Shown piece by piece: positions 63,466 to 64,000 of a DNA stretch of 64,000 nt. Every line of letters begins with the position of its first letter. Within the stretch, counting starts at the first letter, position 1. A program made the translations under genes and the position numbers. The stretch is from Xanthobacter aminoxidans. GTDB lineage: Bacteria; Pseudomonadota; Alphaproteobacteria; Rhizobiales; Xanthobacteraceae. Location of the stretch: the NCBI RefSeq assembly GCF_023571765.1, contig NZ_JAMJXC010000021.1:1-64000 (forward strand), given 5' to 3'. The notes beneath the pieces are model-generated. The model searched no databases. It had not been told where the DNA came from and was given only the letters and a program-made list of their open reading frames with translations.

Positions 63466-63786
63466 TCAGCGGTCGAACAGAGCGTAGATGTCGATGCCCG
63501 CGCTGGTGCCGGTGGCCCATACCCGGCGCACCTGGCACGGCGGCAAGGGCTGAAGGCCCGGCAAGGCGCGCACGTCGATGCGGGTGGCATCGTCGGCGCC
63601 GACAGGGGTGAGGCGCACCGTGGCGACGCCGCCGGACACCTCTTCGGGCACGAACACCCAAAGGGCCTTGGCGTAGACGGGAAGCTCGTCGCTGTCGGAG
63701 GGGGTGACGCGGCTCATCAGCCGCGTCGGCGAGGAGAGCGAGGCGGCGAGCCCGCGCAGCGGGTCTCGGCCGGAATCATAGGACAT
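63466..63786 (-). CDS. Phage tail-associated protein, unknown function
   Basis: A 106-residue protein with a GGAG box before its ATG. It has no cysteine-rich or membrane parts except one C. The body (ALWVFVPEEVSGGVATVRLTPVGADDATRIDVRALPGL) looks like a small beta-fold tail or capsid decoration protein. The ending GTSAGIDIYALFDR is common in small phage proteins of this module. Function is not known. Confidence 0.6.
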   Translation of the reverse strand: MSYDSGRDPLRGLAASLSSPTRLMSRVTPSDSDELPVYAKALWVFVPEEVSGGVATVRLTPVGADDATRIDVRALPGLQPLPPCQVRRVWATGTSAGIDIYALFDR

Positions 63787-63820
63787 GGGAAGGCTCCGAA
63801 AGGCGGGCGCGAGGCGCGGG

Positions 63821-64000
63821 TCACGCGCCGGGAATGGCGAGGAGGAGGAGGTGCAGGCCGACACGCACCGTGCCGCCGCCGAAGCTGCCGCCAATGGCGG
63901 TGAGGCGGACCGGCGTCGGCGCGTAGAAGGCGGTGGGGCCGATGACCCCCATGTTCGTGGCGCCCGCCGCGACACCGAGGCTGCCGCCGAACTTCGCCTG
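63821..64000 (-). CDS. Phage tail protein, C-terminal fragment at the window edge
   Basis: The last 59 codons and a TGA are present. The peptide (QAKFGGSLGVAAGATNMGVIG, then TAFYAPTPVRLTAI, GGSFGGGTVRVGLHLLLLAIPGA) resembles the ends of phage tail or spike proteins. The frame stays open to base 64000, so the N-terminus lies outside the window. Confidence 0.6.
   Translation of the reverse strand, partial: QAKFGGSLGVAAGATNMGVIGPTAFYAPTPVRLTAIGGSFGGGTVRVGLHLLLLAIPGA

Overview
The window is high-GC, gene-dense DNA that reads best as a chromosome segment of an alphaproteobacterium in the Hyphomicrobiales, probably near Xanthobacter, Azorhizobium or Ancylobacter. This placement is inferred from GC content, dispersed palindromic repeats typical of that group, Irr-type iron-control boxes, a FeuP/FeuQ-like two-component pair, and a Tdm/DmmABC methylated-amine island. 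No rRNA, tRNA or CRISPR array was seen.

Layout. Bases 1-101 are the 3' end of an IS110-family transposase. Bases 181-10447 hold phosphonate uptake and C-P lyase genes: two phnE permeases, a PPOX-type flavoprotein and phnF on the minus strand, then phnGHIJKLMN, with a PhnF operator between phnF and phnG. Bases 10463-12303 hold an AIM24-like protein and an exported protein with two aspartic-protease DTG motifs. Bases 12673-26701 form a catabolic island: a GntR/FCD regulator, two SDRs and a quinone oxidoreductase on the minus strand, and on the plus strand a branched-chain-type ABC transporter with a fused permease-ATPase, an AroE-like dehydrogenase, an SDR, a fused E1 2-oxoacid dehydrogenase and a GMC oxidoreductase. 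The substrate is unknown.

Bases 26790-33206 carry an infA paralogue behind an RhlE-type helicase, a DedA protein, and modABC with a stand-alone ModE-like regulator. Bases 33339-41044 form an iron island: an Ftr1-type permease facing an operon of imelysin, multicopper oxidase, di-heme protein, second imelysin and DUF1513 protein, with two Irr-box-like sites in between. Bases 41139-45260 carry a flavin reductase, queD/queE, a lipoprotein hydrolase and a VOC dioxygenase.

Bases 45342-55747 form a methylated-amine island: a GcvT-family protein, an acyl-CoA-dehydrogenase-fold protein with a flavin reductase (probably a two-component monooxygenase), trimethylamine N-oxide demethylase (Tdm), an amino-acid/amine permease, and dimethylamine monooxygenase DmmABC. 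Tdm would make dimethylamine and formaldehyde from TMAO, and DmmABC would demethylate dimethylamine. Then come marC, a universal stress protein, a small lipoprotein and a FeuQ/FeuP-like pair. From about 60420 to the right edge, minus-strand genes form the lysis and tail-tip end of a prophage or phage-like element: overlapping spanin-type genes, a GH108 muramidase, an SGNH-hydrolase tail protein and small tail genes.

All calls come from reading the sequence and remembered family features. No database search was run. Start codons were chosen by ribosome-binding site, family length and overlap with neighbours.
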